From contig JAHJME010000031.1 in the NCBI GenBank assembly GCA_018821435.1, forward strand, positions 1-64,000: 64,000 nt of DNA. The letters are read 5' to 3'. The translations under genes were made by a program, and so were the position numbers. Shown here one piece after another: positions 37,042 through 44,508 of this stretch. The notes under the pieces are model-generated. The model saw only the letters and a list, made by a program, of their open reading frames with translations. It did no database searches and was not told the origin of the DNA. The stretch comes from Alphaproteobacteria bacterium (GTDB lineage Bacteria; Pseudomonadota; Alphaproteobacteria; Caulobacterales; Caulobacteraceae). Positions within the stretch are counted from its first letter, which is position 1, and each line of letters starts with the position of its first letter.

Positions 37042-37182
37042 TCATTTGATCCGCACAGGACCGAAATCCTGGAAGCGCCGCGGGGGCCCCACGCCCCGGC
37101 GACTGGTTTCCCGGTCGCCGTTAGTCAGCGTCATCCTCCAGACAGGTTCGCGGAACAAGCCCCTTGGGCCTCTGCGCCGCAT
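37042..37182 (-). CDS. possible Arg-rich micropeptide or part of a small RNA
   Basis: The 441-base gap at 36929-37369 holds no clear gene. On the minus strand a frame stops 10 bases before the terminator at 37031-37012. From the ATG at 37182 (GGGGG just upstream) it would encode 46 residues starting MRRRGPRGLFREP and ending FQDFGPVRIK, unusually rich in Arg; an ATG at 37134 would give 30 residues. A TATAAA sequence lies at 37266-37261 on the same strand. A structured non-coding RNA of about 230 bases is an equally good reading. I do not recognise either. Confidence 0.25.
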   Translation of the reverse strand: MRRRGPRGLFREPVWRMTLTNGDRETSRRGVGPPRRFQDFGPVRIK

Positions 37183-37369
37183 TTCCCCCTGCGCGTGTGG
37201 CGGACGGGCCACGCCCCGAAATGGCCCCAATCCGGACCTTCGGCGGCCACAGCCCGCCTGTTTATAGGAACCGTCGGCTGGCCCGCTTCCTGGTCCGGAT
37301 CCTGAACAGCCCCCCCAGCCCCCCTGATCGGGCGCCTGGTCAGCCGACACCTCCCCCCACATTGCCGCG

Positions 37370-37849
37370 CTAGCGAACCGCCTTCAGCTCGACCTCGCCG
37401 TCGCCCAGCCTGACCACGTCGCCGACGGTCTTGCCCAGCAGCGCGCGGGCCAGCGGCGAGACGTAGGACACGCTGCCCTTGGCCGGATCGGCCTCGTCCT
37501 CGCCGACGATGCGGAAGGTCTGGCGGCGTCCGTCCTCGCGCTCGATCTCCACCGTGCGGCCGAACAGGGCCGTCTCGGCCGCGCCTTCGGGTTCGGTGAG
37601 CTGGGCCGTGCCCCGGCGCGCGGACCAGTAGCGCAGGTCCCGCGTCGCCCGCGCCATGGCGGTGCGGTCGGCGGCCACCCCGCCCTCGGCCTGGGCCGTG
37701 GAATAGGCCGCCCGCGCCTCGGCCAGGGCGGTCTCGATCGCCGCCAGGCCGCTGGCCGTCACCAGGTTCGGATGCGCCGAGATCGGCCGGTCCGGCAGGT
37801 CCGCCGCCTGAGCCTCGTAATCTTCTTCCCGGGTGAACGCGACCGCCAT
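37370..37849 (-). CDS. GreA/GreB family transcription elongation factor
   Basis: A 159-residue Gre-family protein. An N-terminal helical hairpin (about 25-75, AALAEARAAYSTAQAE region) is followed by the C-terminal FKBP-like domain: VEIEREDGRRQTFRIVGEDE, then SYVSPLARALLGKTVGDVV and a final VELKAVR. The latter motif is diagnostic. Such proteins bind the RNA polymerase secondary channel and promote transcript cleavage or modulate initiation. It is shorter and more divergent than housekeeping GreA, so it may be an auxiliary paralogue. Confidence 0.87.
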   Translation of the reverse strand: MAVAFTREEDYEAQAADLPDRPISAHPNLVTASGLAAIETALAEARAAYSTAQAEGGVAADRTAMARATRDLRYWSARRGTAQLTEPEGAAETALFGRTVEIEREDGRRQTFRIVGEDEADPAKGSVSYVSPLARALLGKTVGDVVRLGDGEVELKAVR

Positions 37850-37910
37850 GCCGGGACTCTAGGGCCGCGAGGGGACGAAGGGAAATCGCCCACCTTGCCG
37901 GGCCTGGCGG

Positions 37911-38111
37911 CTAGGCCGCGCGGCGTCGCGTCGCCGGCGCCGGGTGGGCCGCGGCCAGTTCCAGCAGCGCCTCGGTCCCCAGGCCGGCGGCCAGCTCGGC
38001 CAGCGCCCGCAACCGCATCGCGGCCTCCAGGCCGCCATAGCCCTTCAGACCCTCGGTCAGGATCTGGAGTTCGCCAAACAGATATTCGATCTCGCGTCCG
38101 GTGGTGCTCAT
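37911..38111 (-). CDS. small helical protein, unknown function
   Basis: A 66-residue protein from the ATG at 38111, preceded by GGGGGGAAGACG; an ATG at 38138 would add nine residues. The sequence (TGREIEYLFGELQILTEGL, EAAMRLRALAELAAGLG) is helical and Leu/Ala-rich with a basic end TRRRAA, suggesting a dimeric helical bundle. It follows the Gre-type gene region on the same strand with a 61-base gap. No family is recognised. Confidence 0.6.
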   Translation of the reverse strand: MSTTGREIEYLFGELQILTEGLKGYGGLEAAMRLRALAELAAGLGTEALLELAAAHPAPATRRRAA

Positions 38112-38286
38112 CGTCTTCCCCCCTATTCGGTTCGTCAATGATTCCAGCCGTTAGCCATGAGGGGGAGGGTGCAGATCGCCTCAGCGTATTTCTACGGTAA
38201 CGACGATTTGCCATTTTCCGCGCGCGGCAGGGTCGGTGCGCGGCGGCCTTTTCGCCGCTATGCTGCGCCGCTCACGGAGGATTCCC

Positions 38287-38469
38287 ATGGCGGGCTTGAA
38301 GGACAAACGCGGTTTCATCGACAAGGACCGCCTGGACCTGTCCGAGCGCAAGGCCGTCGAATACTGGATGAAGCGCTGGGGCGTGACCCAGGATCAGATC
38401 ACCGCCGCCCACCGCAAGGTCGGCCGCCTGACCAAGGACATCGCCGCCGAGCTGGGCAAGAAGCGCTGA
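38287..38469 (+). CDS. DUF3606 domain protein
   Basis: A 60-residue protein matching the small DUF3606 family: an N-terminal basic segment, then LSERKAVEYWMKRWGVTQDQ and a final helix VGRLTKDIAAELGKKR. The ATG at 38287 follows GGAGGATTCCC, a good ribosome site. Its function is unknown; members are short, charged, probably soluble proteins. It is 3 bases from the FKBP isomerase gene and probably co-transcribed with it. Confidence 0.82.
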   Translation: MAGLKDKRGFIDKDRLDLSERKAVEYWMKRWGVTQDQITAAHRKVGRLTKDIAAELGKKR

Positions 38470-38472
38470 TCC

Positions 38473-38976
38473 ATGCGGACCCTCATCCTGACCCTCGCCG
38501 CCTTCGGCCTCACCGCCTGCGCCACCGCCGCGCCGCCCCCCGCCGCGAAGCCCATCGTCTACACCGGCACGCCGCAGGAACAGTGGGAGCAGGGGCAGAA
38601 GGCGTATGAGGCCTGGTCGGCCGCCCGGCCCGGCTGGATCGTCACCCCCACCGGCCTCCAGGCGCACCGGATCAAGGCCGCCAAGGCCTCGGCCCCGCGA
38701 CCGGTCCCCAGCGACACGGTGACCATCCACTACACCGGCCGCTTCATCGACGGCCGGGTGTTCGACAGCTCCAAGGAACGCGGCGAGCCCGCCACCTTCC
38801 CGCTGCCCCGCCTGATCCGCGGCTGGCAGGAGGGCGTGCCGATGATGCGCGTCGGCGAGACCTGGGAATTCGTCATCCCCTCCGACATCGCCTACGGCGA
38901 GCGCTACCGCGACCCGATCCCCGCCAACAGCACCCTGCTGTTCGAGATCGAGCTGATCGGCGTCGGCGGCGAGTAA
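38473..38976 (+). CDS. FKBP-type peptidyl-prolyl isomerase, lipoprotein
   Basis: A 167-residue FKBP isomerase with a lipoprotein-type signal (LTLAAFGLTAC, Cys at about 17), so it likely acts in the periplasm on folding envelope proteins. The FKBP core contains VTIHYTGRFIDGRVFDSS, FPLPRLIRGWQEGVPMM, and IPSDIAYGER followed by IPANSTLLFEIELI. All active-site aromatic positions appear intact. It starts 3 bases after the DUF3606 gene. Confidence 0.93.
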   Translation: MRTLILTLAAFGLTACATAAPPPAAKPIVYTGTPQEQWEQGQKAYEAWSAARPGWIVTPTGLQAHRIKAAKASAPRPVPSDTVTIHYTGRFIDGRVFDSSKERGEPATFPLPRLIRGWQEGVPMMRVGETWEFVIPSDIAYGERYRDPIPANSTLLFEIELIGVGGE

Positions 38977-38982
38977 GGGCGT

Positions 38983-39774
38983 CTAGCCCGCCGACTCTCC
39001 GGTCGCGCCGCCGCCGCTCAGCCGCGGATTCGCCCGCCACCGTCCGGGCGGCGGCGGGGACCACGGGGCGTCCTCCGGCGTGTCGCGCTCGGGCACGCCC
39101 GTCGTCGGGTTGGGCGTGAAGCCCACCACGCGCATCCATCCGTCGTCGCGCTCCTCGACGCGGAAGTGCCGGAACAGCAGCCGCTGCGGCTCGCGGGGCG
39201 GCAGGTCCGCCTCCACCGGTTTCGTCCGGCCATAGGTTCGCGGCGCCATGTGCCCCAGCATCCAACGCAGCTGCGTCAACTGCACGTGCGTCACGTACGC
39301 GGTGTCCGGCGACGCCGCCGAGGCCATCTCCCAACCCTGGTCGCAGAACCGCTCCGCCTGCACCTCGCGCGCGGTCCGCATGATCTCGGCGAACTCCGGA
39401 AAGCGCTTGCGCCACAGATAGACGGTGGAAAAGCAGGGCATCGCCGGGTCCCGGCAGATCCCGCTCACGCTCTCCCCCTCGCATAGCCGGCGATAGATCT
39501 CCTGCGCCGTCGCCGGGCAATAGGTGGATCCCGATCCGCCGCGCCCGGTGTGCCCGCTCTCCACCCGCGCCCGCTTCAACCGCTCGGCGAACCGTGGCCG
39601 CGTCTTGGTCCAGTGCTCGATGCCGCCGCGCCCCGGCATCGTTGGATCGCGGCTGATCGAAGCCTGGCTCTCGCCCGACGCCACCCGCGCAAGAAACGTC
39701 CGCACCACGGACAGGGAATAATACACAGGCGTTCGCCGCCCGCCCGGCCGCGCCGGAACGTCGCTATCGCTCAT
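38983..39774 (-). CDS. terminase-small-subunit-like HTH protein
   Basis: A 263-residue protein from the ATG at 39774. It carries two related helix-turn-helix units: ASGESQASISRDPTMPG with a following WTKTRPRFAERLKRAR, and CEGESVSGICRDPAMPC followed by YLWRKRFPEFAEIMRTAR. This R-D-P-x-M-P plus W-R-K-x-x-x-F-x-x pattern is typical of phage terminase small subunits that bind DNA. The C-terminal 80 residues are Pro-rich and unlike known terminases. No large terminase, portal or capsid gene is near, so it is probably a lone domesticated or remnant DNA-binding protein. Confidence 0.75.
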   Translation of the reverse strand: MSDSDVPARPGGRRTPVYYSLSVVRTFLARVASGESQASISRDPTMPGRGGIEHWTKTRPRFAERLKRARVESGHTGRGGSGSTYCPATAQEIYRRLCEGESVSGICRDPAMPCFSTVYLWRKRFPEFAEIMRTAREVQAERFCDQGWEMASAASPDTAYVTHVQLTQLRWMLGHMAPRTYGRTKPVEADLPPREPQRLLFRHFRVEERDDGWMRVVGFTPNPTTGVPERDTPEDAPWSPPPPGRWRANPRLSGGGATGESAG

Positions 39775-39987
39775 CGAAATGTCCTGGAAGGATAGAGGGG
39801 AGGGGCGTCGCGGCCGCCTCGCGGGCGCACCGATCAACGCTGGCTGAACCCTCTCAAATTCGCGCGCGAATGTCAAGAACAAAAGAAGAACTTACGACAA
39901 TGCTCCTCTCCCAGGCGCGGCGCGCCGTGGGCGAGGCCGGGTGAGGGCGGCGCTGATTCCGAGCGTGCCGCTCTCCTTGGATCAAGG

Positions 39988-40030
39988 GCCCGTCGCGCGC
40001 CGCGAACGCATCGCCGACCGCGCGACGGGC
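39988..40030 (-). terminator. long GC stem after SRPBCC gene
   Basis: A perfect 12-bp stem (GCCCGTCGCGCG at 39988-39999 with its complement at 40019-40030) and 19-base loop lies 11 bases past the end of the minus-strand SRPBCC gene. The tail (GGCCCTTGATCC region) has few T residues, so termination is possible but not proven. Confidence 0.35.
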
Positions 40031-40040
40031 GTCGTGACCG

Positions 40041-40517
40041 TCAGCCGCCCGCGCCCAGGGTGACCAGCAGCTCGTCCAGCTGTCCGAACTGCTCGGGCAT
40101 GCCTTCGTCCATCCCGACCATGGCCGCGTCGAGGGCTTCCTTCGACGGATAGAGTTCGTGCAGGACCAGCAGCGTCTTGCCGTCCGTCTCCTCGAACGTG
40201 ACCGTGGTCACGGCGGCGTCGGCGCTCTCGTCGTTGGTCCAGACGAGGCGCGAGGGCGGGACGACTTCGAGGTACTTGCCGAAAAAGGCGAAGGACGTCG
40301 CGGCGTCCTTGCCGAACTCCAGGCGGTACTGGCCGCCGACCCGGACATCCATCTCGCAGGACCGCAGCGGCACGCCGCTCGATTTCGGCGCCCACCACAA
40401 CTTCATCAGCTCGGGCTTGGTCCAGGCGTCGAACACGATGCGGGCGGGGCCGTCGAACGTTCGCGTGACGACCAGCTCGCGCTCGGATTTCCGTTCCACC
40501 GTCGTGTGGTTACCCAT
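40041..40517 (-). CDS. SRPBCC (AHSA1-type) protein
   Basis: A 158-residue START-like protein of the AHSA1 branch. The N-terminal TRTFDGPARIVFDAWTKPE, then LWWAPKSSGVPL and DVRVGGQYRLEF, are diagnostic. The late WTNDES and VTFEETDGKTLLVLHE complete the fold. It binds hydrophobic ligands in a cavity; the ligand is unknown. It overlaps the ArsR gene by 8 bases, a very common pair in which the ArsR protein regulates the operon. Confidence 0.92.
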   Translation of the reverse strand: MGNHTTVERKSERELVVTRTFDGPARIVFDAWTKPELMKLWWAPKSSGVPLRSCEMDVRVGGQYRLEFGKDAATSFAFFGKYLEVVPPSRLVWTNDESADAAVTTVTFEETDGKTLLVLHELYPSKEALDAAMVGMDEGMPEQFGQLDELLVTLGAGG

Positions 40518-40854
40518 CGGTCTTCTCCTTGCGTTTCAAATGCTCGACGACCTCGTCCAAGGCGTCGAAGCGTGCGGCCCAGACCTGGCGATAGCTCTCG
40601 ATCCAGGCCGCCTCTTCCTCCAACCTGCGCAGGCCCAGCCTGCAGGTCCGCACCCGCCCGATCTTCTGGGTCGTGACGAACCCGGCGTGCTCCAGGACGC
40701 TGACGTGCTTCTTCATGCCGGTGAGGGTCATGTGAAACCGGTCGGCCAGCTCCGTGATCGAAGCGTCCGACCGCCCAAGCTGCTCCAGCACGCCCCGCCG
40801 GGTGGCGTCAGAGAGCGCGGCGAACGCGGTGTCGAGGTGCGTATGCTGAACCAT
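40510..40854 (-). CDS. ArsR family transcriptional regulator
   Basis: A 114-residue winged-helix protein: ALSDATRRGVLEQLGRSDASI, split at the first helix, then the recognition region FHMTLTGMKKHVSVLEHAG and a wing. The metal-binding ELCVCDL box is absent, as in the SRPBCC-linked subgroup, so it is probably not a metal sensor. First gene of the ArsR/SRPBCC operon. Confidence 0.92.
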   Translation of the reverse strand: MVQHTHLDTAFAALSDATRRGVLEQLGRSDASITELADRFHMTLTGMKKHVSVLEHAGFVTTQKIGRVRTCRLGLRRLEEEAAWIESYRQVWAARFDALDEVVEHLKRKEKTDG

Positions 40855-40947
40855 ATGGTTCAGTATGTAGCGCGCGGATTACGGACACGCAAGAGGCGAC
40901 CGCCCCGCGGGTCCAGCCTCATTCAATCGCGGAGAATTCAATACCTC

Positions 40948-41072
40948 CGCTCATCCCGGCGAACGCCGGGACCCAGATCTCGAAGCTGGAAAGCGGATCG
41001 GAGGGGCTCGGCGTGTCTGGAGCCCACATCCGAGCTCTTCCATATGGGTCCCGGCCTTCGCCGGGATGAGCG
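40948..41072. repeat. inverted-repeat intergenic element (REP-like)
   Basis: Most of the gap at 40855-41151 between the ArsR and TetR genes is an imperfect inverted repeat. The left arm begins CGCTCATCCCGGCGAACG at 40948; the right arm (41045-41072) is nearly its complement, ending CCGGGATGAGCG. Each arm is itself a small hairpin (CCCGGCG/CGCCGGG). This is the typical form of an alphaproteobacterial intergenic mosaic element. Confidence 0.7.
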
Positions 41073-41151
41073 GTCTTGAGGATCGCCCCTCGACCCCCAA
41101 TCCCCCACGCCCCGCATGGACGGACGCCGATCTTTGCCGCCATGGTCGCGG

Positions 41152-41745
41152 ATGGACGACTCGCCGCCGAAGCAGACACGGCTCAAGGGGCCCGAGCGGC
41201 GGAACCGATTCCTCGACGCCGCCGCCGAGATCGTGATCGAGCAGGGGGTGTCCGCCGTCACCATGGACGGGGTGGCGGCGCGGAGCGGGGTCAACAAGGC
41301 GCTGGGCTACCGCTACTTCTGCGGCCGCGACGACCTGCTGGACGCCCTGTTCGACCGCGAGGTCCAGCGCCACGCCAGTCGGGTGGAGCACGAGATCTCC
41401 CGCGACGCGAGCTTCGAGGCCTGGGTGCGCTACGGCCTGCGCCACTGGTTCCGGCGCATGGACGAGAGCGGCGAACTGTTTCTGCGGCTGACCAGCGACA
41501 ACGGCCCGCTGGCCGCCAAGGCCGCCGCGCGCCGCCAGGCCGACGCGGCCGCCTGGGCCCAGGGCCTGCGGCGCGTGTTCGGAATCTCCGAGCGGCCGGC
41601 CCAGCATCTGGCCGCCTTCCTGGTGGCCGGGACCGCAGGCGCGCTGTCGGTGCGCAACGGCCAGGACGACGAGGCGGTGATCGAGACGATCACGGTCTCC
41701 ATCCTCGCCGCCGCCGAGGCCTTGAAAGCCCGGGAGGTGCGGTGA
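41152..41745 (+). CDS. TetR family transcriptional regulator
   Basis: A 197-residue TetR-type repressor. The helix-turn-helix covers FLDAAAEIVIEQGVSAVTMD and VAARSGVNKALGYRYF. The C-terminal ligand domain is helical and diverged. The start is uncertain between ATG 41152 and ATG 41116. It lies 82 bases upstream of a GST/MDR-reductase operon in the same orientation and may regulate it, although TetR regulators more often sit divergently. Confidence 0.87.
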   Translation: MDDSPPKQTRLKGPERRNRFLDAAAEIVIEQGVSAVTMDGVAARSGVNKALGYRYFCGRDDLLDALFDREVQRHASRVEHEISRDASFEAWVRYGLRHWFRRMDESGELFLRLTSDNGPLAAKAAARRQADAAAWAQGLRRVFGISERPAQHLAAFLVAGTAGALSVRNGQDDEAVIETITVSILAAAEALKAREVR

Positions 41746-41827
41746 GCCGGCCTTGCGGATCGGATCATGTAACGCTAGCGTGACTTAACAGGCGCCCGAC
41801 CACGAGGCGCCATGGGGGAGCGAGATC

Positions 41828-42616
41828 ATGACCATGCAGATTGGCCGGCGCGGTTCTTTGGCGGTCCTGGCCGGACTGGCGTTCGGCGCGACGGCGCAGG
41901 CCGCGCCGCGGAAGGGTTCGCCCCTCCCGGACATCACCATCTACCACCTTGAAGGCCGCCGTTCCGAGCGGATCGTCTGGCTGATGGAAGAGCTGGGCTT
42001 CCCCTACAAGCTGGAGTTCAAGCGCGGCGACCTGATGGGCTCCATGGCGGCGATCCGCGCGCTCAGCCCTATCGTGCCGATGGCGCCCACGGTGAAGTAC
42101 GGCGACCAGATCCTGGTGGAGTCCGGCGCGATCATGGATCTGATCGTCACCCGCCACGCCCCGGACCGGCTGCGGCCCGCCGAAGCCAGTCGCGACTTCC
42201 CGAACCACCTGGTGTTCATGCACTACGCCGAGGGCAGCCTGGCGGCGCGGCTGTTCTCCGACTACCGCGCCTGGCGGGCCCAGCCGCCGAAGACGCGCTC
42301 GCCCATGGTCGACTCCGAGGCCTGCGTGCAGTTCGCCGAAGATCACCTGACCCGGCATCCCTGGTTCGGCGGCGCCGACTTCTCCACCGCCGACATCATG
42401 ATGATGTTCCCGCTCAATGTGGCGACCAGCCTCAACCTGGTGGACGCCGCCCAGTTTCCGAAGGTCGCGGCCTGGAAGGCCAAGACCGAGGCGCGCCCGG
42501 CCTACCAGCGCATGCTGGCCAAGGCCCGGCCCGACGGCTTGATCGGCGCGCTGCCGGCCCTGCCGGCGCACGCGCCCTCCGGCCCGCGCGCTCCGCGCAC
42601 CCCGCCCGCCAATTAG
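41828..42616 (+). CDS. glutathione S-transferase-like protein with signal peptide
   Basis: A 262-residue protein. The GST fold is clear from ITIYHLEGRRSERIVWLMEE through VESGAIMDLIV, with the C-terminal helical domain including GGADFSTADIMMMFPL. Unusually it begins with a probable export signal (GRRGSLAVLAGLAFGATAQA), whose RR pair suggests the Tat route. Bacterial GSTs are normally cytoplasmic. The C-terminus is Pro-rich (ALPAHAPSGPRAPRTPP). It is followed after 12 bases by an MDR reductase gene, giving a two-gene detoxification-type operon. Confidence 0.85.
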   Translation: MTMQIGRRGSLAVLAGLAFGATAQAAPRKGSPLPDITIYHLEGRRSERIVWLMEELGFPYKLEFKRGDLMGSMAAIRALSPIVPMAPTVKYGDQILVESGAIMDLIVTRHAPDRLRPAEASRDFPNHLVFMHYAEGSLAARLFSDYRAWRAQPPKTRSPMVDSEACVQFAEDHLTRHPWFGGADFSTADIMMMFPLNVATSLNLVDAAQFPKVAAWKAKTEARPAYQRMLAKARPDGLIGALPALPAHAPSGPRAPRTPPAN

Positions 42617-42628
42617 AGAGTGTCCGCC

Positions 42629-43612
42629 ATGACTGAGAGCCGCCAGATCCACCTCGTCCGCCGACCCCGGGGTGTCCCCGTGGCCGAGGACTTCGCGGTC
42701 GTCCCCGTCGCCACGCCGGACGCCGGCGCGGGCGAGGTCCAGCTCCAGACGCTGCTGATGTCGGTTGACCCCTACATGCGGCCCCGGCTGGACGCCGACC
42801 AGCCGCTGGACGTGGCCCTGCTGGGTGGCGGCATCGCCCGCGTGGTCCAGTCGCGGCACGACGGCTTCCGCGAGGGCGACCTGGTCCGCCACATGGCCGG
42901 GATGCGCGAGCGGTTCGTCTCGGACGGCCGTGGCCTGACGCCGCTGAAGGTCGATCCCGACCTGCCGCTCAGCGTCTATATGCACGCCCTGGGCGGCACG
43001 GGCCTCACCGCCTACGGCGGCCTGCTGGAAGTGGGCGCGCTGAAGGACGGCGAGCAGGTCTTCGTCTCCACCGCCGGCGGCGCCGTGGGCTCGGTGGTGG
43101 CCCAGATCGCCAAGCTGAAGGGCTGCTATGTCGTCGGCACGACCGGCTCGGACGAGAAGGCGGCCTGGCTGCGCGACGTCGCGGGCCTGGACGCGGTGAT
43201 CAACTACAAGTCCGGCCCCTTGGCCCCCGCCCTGAAGGCCGTCACGCCCAAGGGCATCGATGTCTATTTCGAGAATGTCGGCGGCGCGCACCTGGACGCC
43301 GCGTTGGCCCGGATGAACGTCCGTGGCCGCATCCCGGTCTGCGGGATGATCTCGACCTACAACGGCGACCGCGAGGGCGTTCGCAACCTGTCGAACCTGA
43401 TCTACAGCCGCATCCGCATGGAAGGCTTCGTGGCCAGCGACTTCGGCCATCTGCGCGAGCGCTTCGAGGCCGATGTGACCGCCTGGCTCAAGGCGGGCCA
43501 GATCAAATACCAGGAGACAATTCTGGATGGCTTCGAGCGCGCGCCCGAGGGACTGATCGGCCTGTTCGAGGGCCGTAACGCCGGCAAGATGCTGATCCGC
43601 GTCGCCGCTTGA
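42629..43612 (+). CDS. NADP-dependent MDR reductase (CurA/prostaglandin reductase-like)
   Basis: A 327-residue medium-chain reductase. The N-terminus (IHLVRRPRGVPVAEDFAVV), SVDPYMRPRLD, and the Rossmann stretch VFVSTAGGAVGSVVAQIAKLKG with VVGTTGSDEKAAWL identify the double-bond reductase branch; VYFENVGGAHLDA is a further hallmark. It reduces C=C bonds of enones using NADPH. The ATG at 42629 is favoured over a GTG at 42620. It follows the exported GST gene by 12 bases. Confidence 0.92.
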   Translation: MTESRQIHLVRRPRGVPVAEDFAVVPVATPDAGAGEVQLQTLLMSVDPYMRPRLDADQPLDVALLGGGIARVVQSRHDGFREGDLVRHMAGMRERFVSDGRGLTPLKVDPDLPLSVYMHALGGTGLTAYGGLLEVGALKDGEQVFVSTAGGAVGSVVAQIAKLKGCYVVGTTGSDEKAAWLRDVAGLDAVINYKSGPLAPALKAVTPKGIDVYFENVGGAHLDAALARMNVRGRIPVCGMISTYNGDREGVRNLSNLIYSRIRMEGFVASDFGHLRERFEADVTAWLKAGQIKYQETILDGFERAPEGLIGLFEGRNAGKMLIRVAA

Positions 43613-43649
43613 CGCCAACAGCTTCGCCTTAGGTTCCCAGTGTCGGGTA

Positions 43650-43730
43650 CAAATATTTATATGTGTGAAAGAAACATCTAATGTCTGATACAATATATAA
43701 GACTTAGTTTTCGAAAGTATTTCGGCAATT
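43650..43730. other. AT-rich intergenic island
   Basis: The 200-base gap before the Crp-type gene contains about 80 bases of strongly AT-biased sequence (AAATATTTATATGTGTGAAA, then ACAATATATAAGACTTAG) in otherwise GC-rich DNA. It is probably the promoter and control region of the regulator gene. Stretches such as TACAATATATAA offer several -10-like sequences; no single promoter can be picked confidently. Confidence 0.5.
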
Positions 43731-43812
43731 GTCGGCGACCAGACTTGGGTTTTCGCACATCCGCGCCTAGGCATTCCCGATCGGGATTCGTCTCCCGTCT
43801 GGACGGGAGCAA

Positions 43813-44508
43813 ATGGAGTTTCGCAATTTTCTGCTCGCCGCCCTGCGGCCGGAAGACGCTGCGGCCCTAATTCCTCGTCTGAAGGAAGTGACGCTCTCGA
43901 ACGGCAAGGTGCTGTTCGAGAAGGGCGACACGGTCGACGCGCTGTACTTTCCCAGCAGCGCCTGCATTTCAGTGGTGGCCGAACTGCGCGACGGCAAGAC
44001 GGTGGAAATCGCCACCGTGGGACGCGAAAGCGCCGCCGGCCTGCTTGACGTCTTGACCGAGCGTCCGTCCGCCAACCGCGCGTTCGTGCAGATCGCGGGC
44101 GCGGCCTTCTCGCTCCCGGCCGCCGACTTCCGCGAACGCCTGCGCGAGAGCCCGGCGCTGATGCGCCTGGTCCTGCTGCACGTGCGCGCCAATGCGCGCC
44201 AGGCCGAGACGGCGGTGGCCTGCAACGTCACCCACACCGCCGACAGCCGCCTGGCCCGTTGGCTGCTGATGACCCAGGATCGGATCGGCGCGGCGGCCTT
44301 CCCGCTGACCCAGGACTACATGGCGGTGATGACCGGCGTGCAGCGCTCCACCGTCAGCCTGATGGCCGCGGGCCTGAAGAAGGCCGGGATCATCGACTAT
44401 TCCCGGGGCCATGTGACGATCGTCGACCGGCCCCGCCTCGTCGCCCACGCCTGCGAATGCTACGAGACCGTGCACAGCCAGTTCGAGAGCCTCCGCGTCG
44501 ACGACTAG
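43813..44508 (+). CDS. Crp/Fnr family transcriptional regulator
   Basis: A 231-residue regulator. A cyclic-nucleotide-type beta-barrel (ALYFPSSACISVVAELRDG, IATVGRESAAGLLDVL) is followed by a long dimerisation helix and a winged HTH with TQDYMAVMTGVQRSTVSLMA. The four Cys of true Fnr proteins are absent, and the cAMP-binding Arg-Ser-Thr set is not obvious, so the effector is unknown. The recognition helix carries the (V/G)QRSTVS form seen in many alphaproteobacterial members. Its stop is shared with the convergent monooxygenase gene (CTAG). Confidence 0.93.
   Translation: MEFRNFLLAALRPEDAAALIPRLKEVTLSNGKVLFEKGDTVDALYFPSSACISVVAELRDGKTVEIATVGRESAAGLLDVLTERPSANRAFVQIAGAAFSLPAADFRERLRESPALMRLVLLHVRANARQAETAVACNVTHTADSRLARWLLMTQDRIGAAAFPLTQDYMAVMTGVQRSTVSLMAAGLKKAGIIDYSRGHVTIVDRPRLVAHACECYETVHSQFESLRVDD

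Noticed and set aside
36929..37369. 6S RNA, tmRNA or RNase P RNA in the unassigned gap
   Set aside because: The conserved landmarks of each (tmRNA tag frame and T-arm, RNase P cores, 6S closing stem) were looked for and not found; left as an unassigned transcript.
38983..40854. Prophage remnant around the terminase-like gene
   Set aside because: No portal, capsid, integrase, large terminase or tRNA attachment site is visible; neighbours are ordinary chromosomal genes.
41152..41745. Start of the TetR gene at 41116
   Set aside because: Possible, but the extra residues are not conserved-looking and neither start has a good ribosome site; the shorter form was kept with low certainty about the start.
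41765..43774. A 669-codon minus-strand frame antisense to the GST and MDR reductase
   Set aside because: Both plus-strand genes have clear family motifs; this frame has none.
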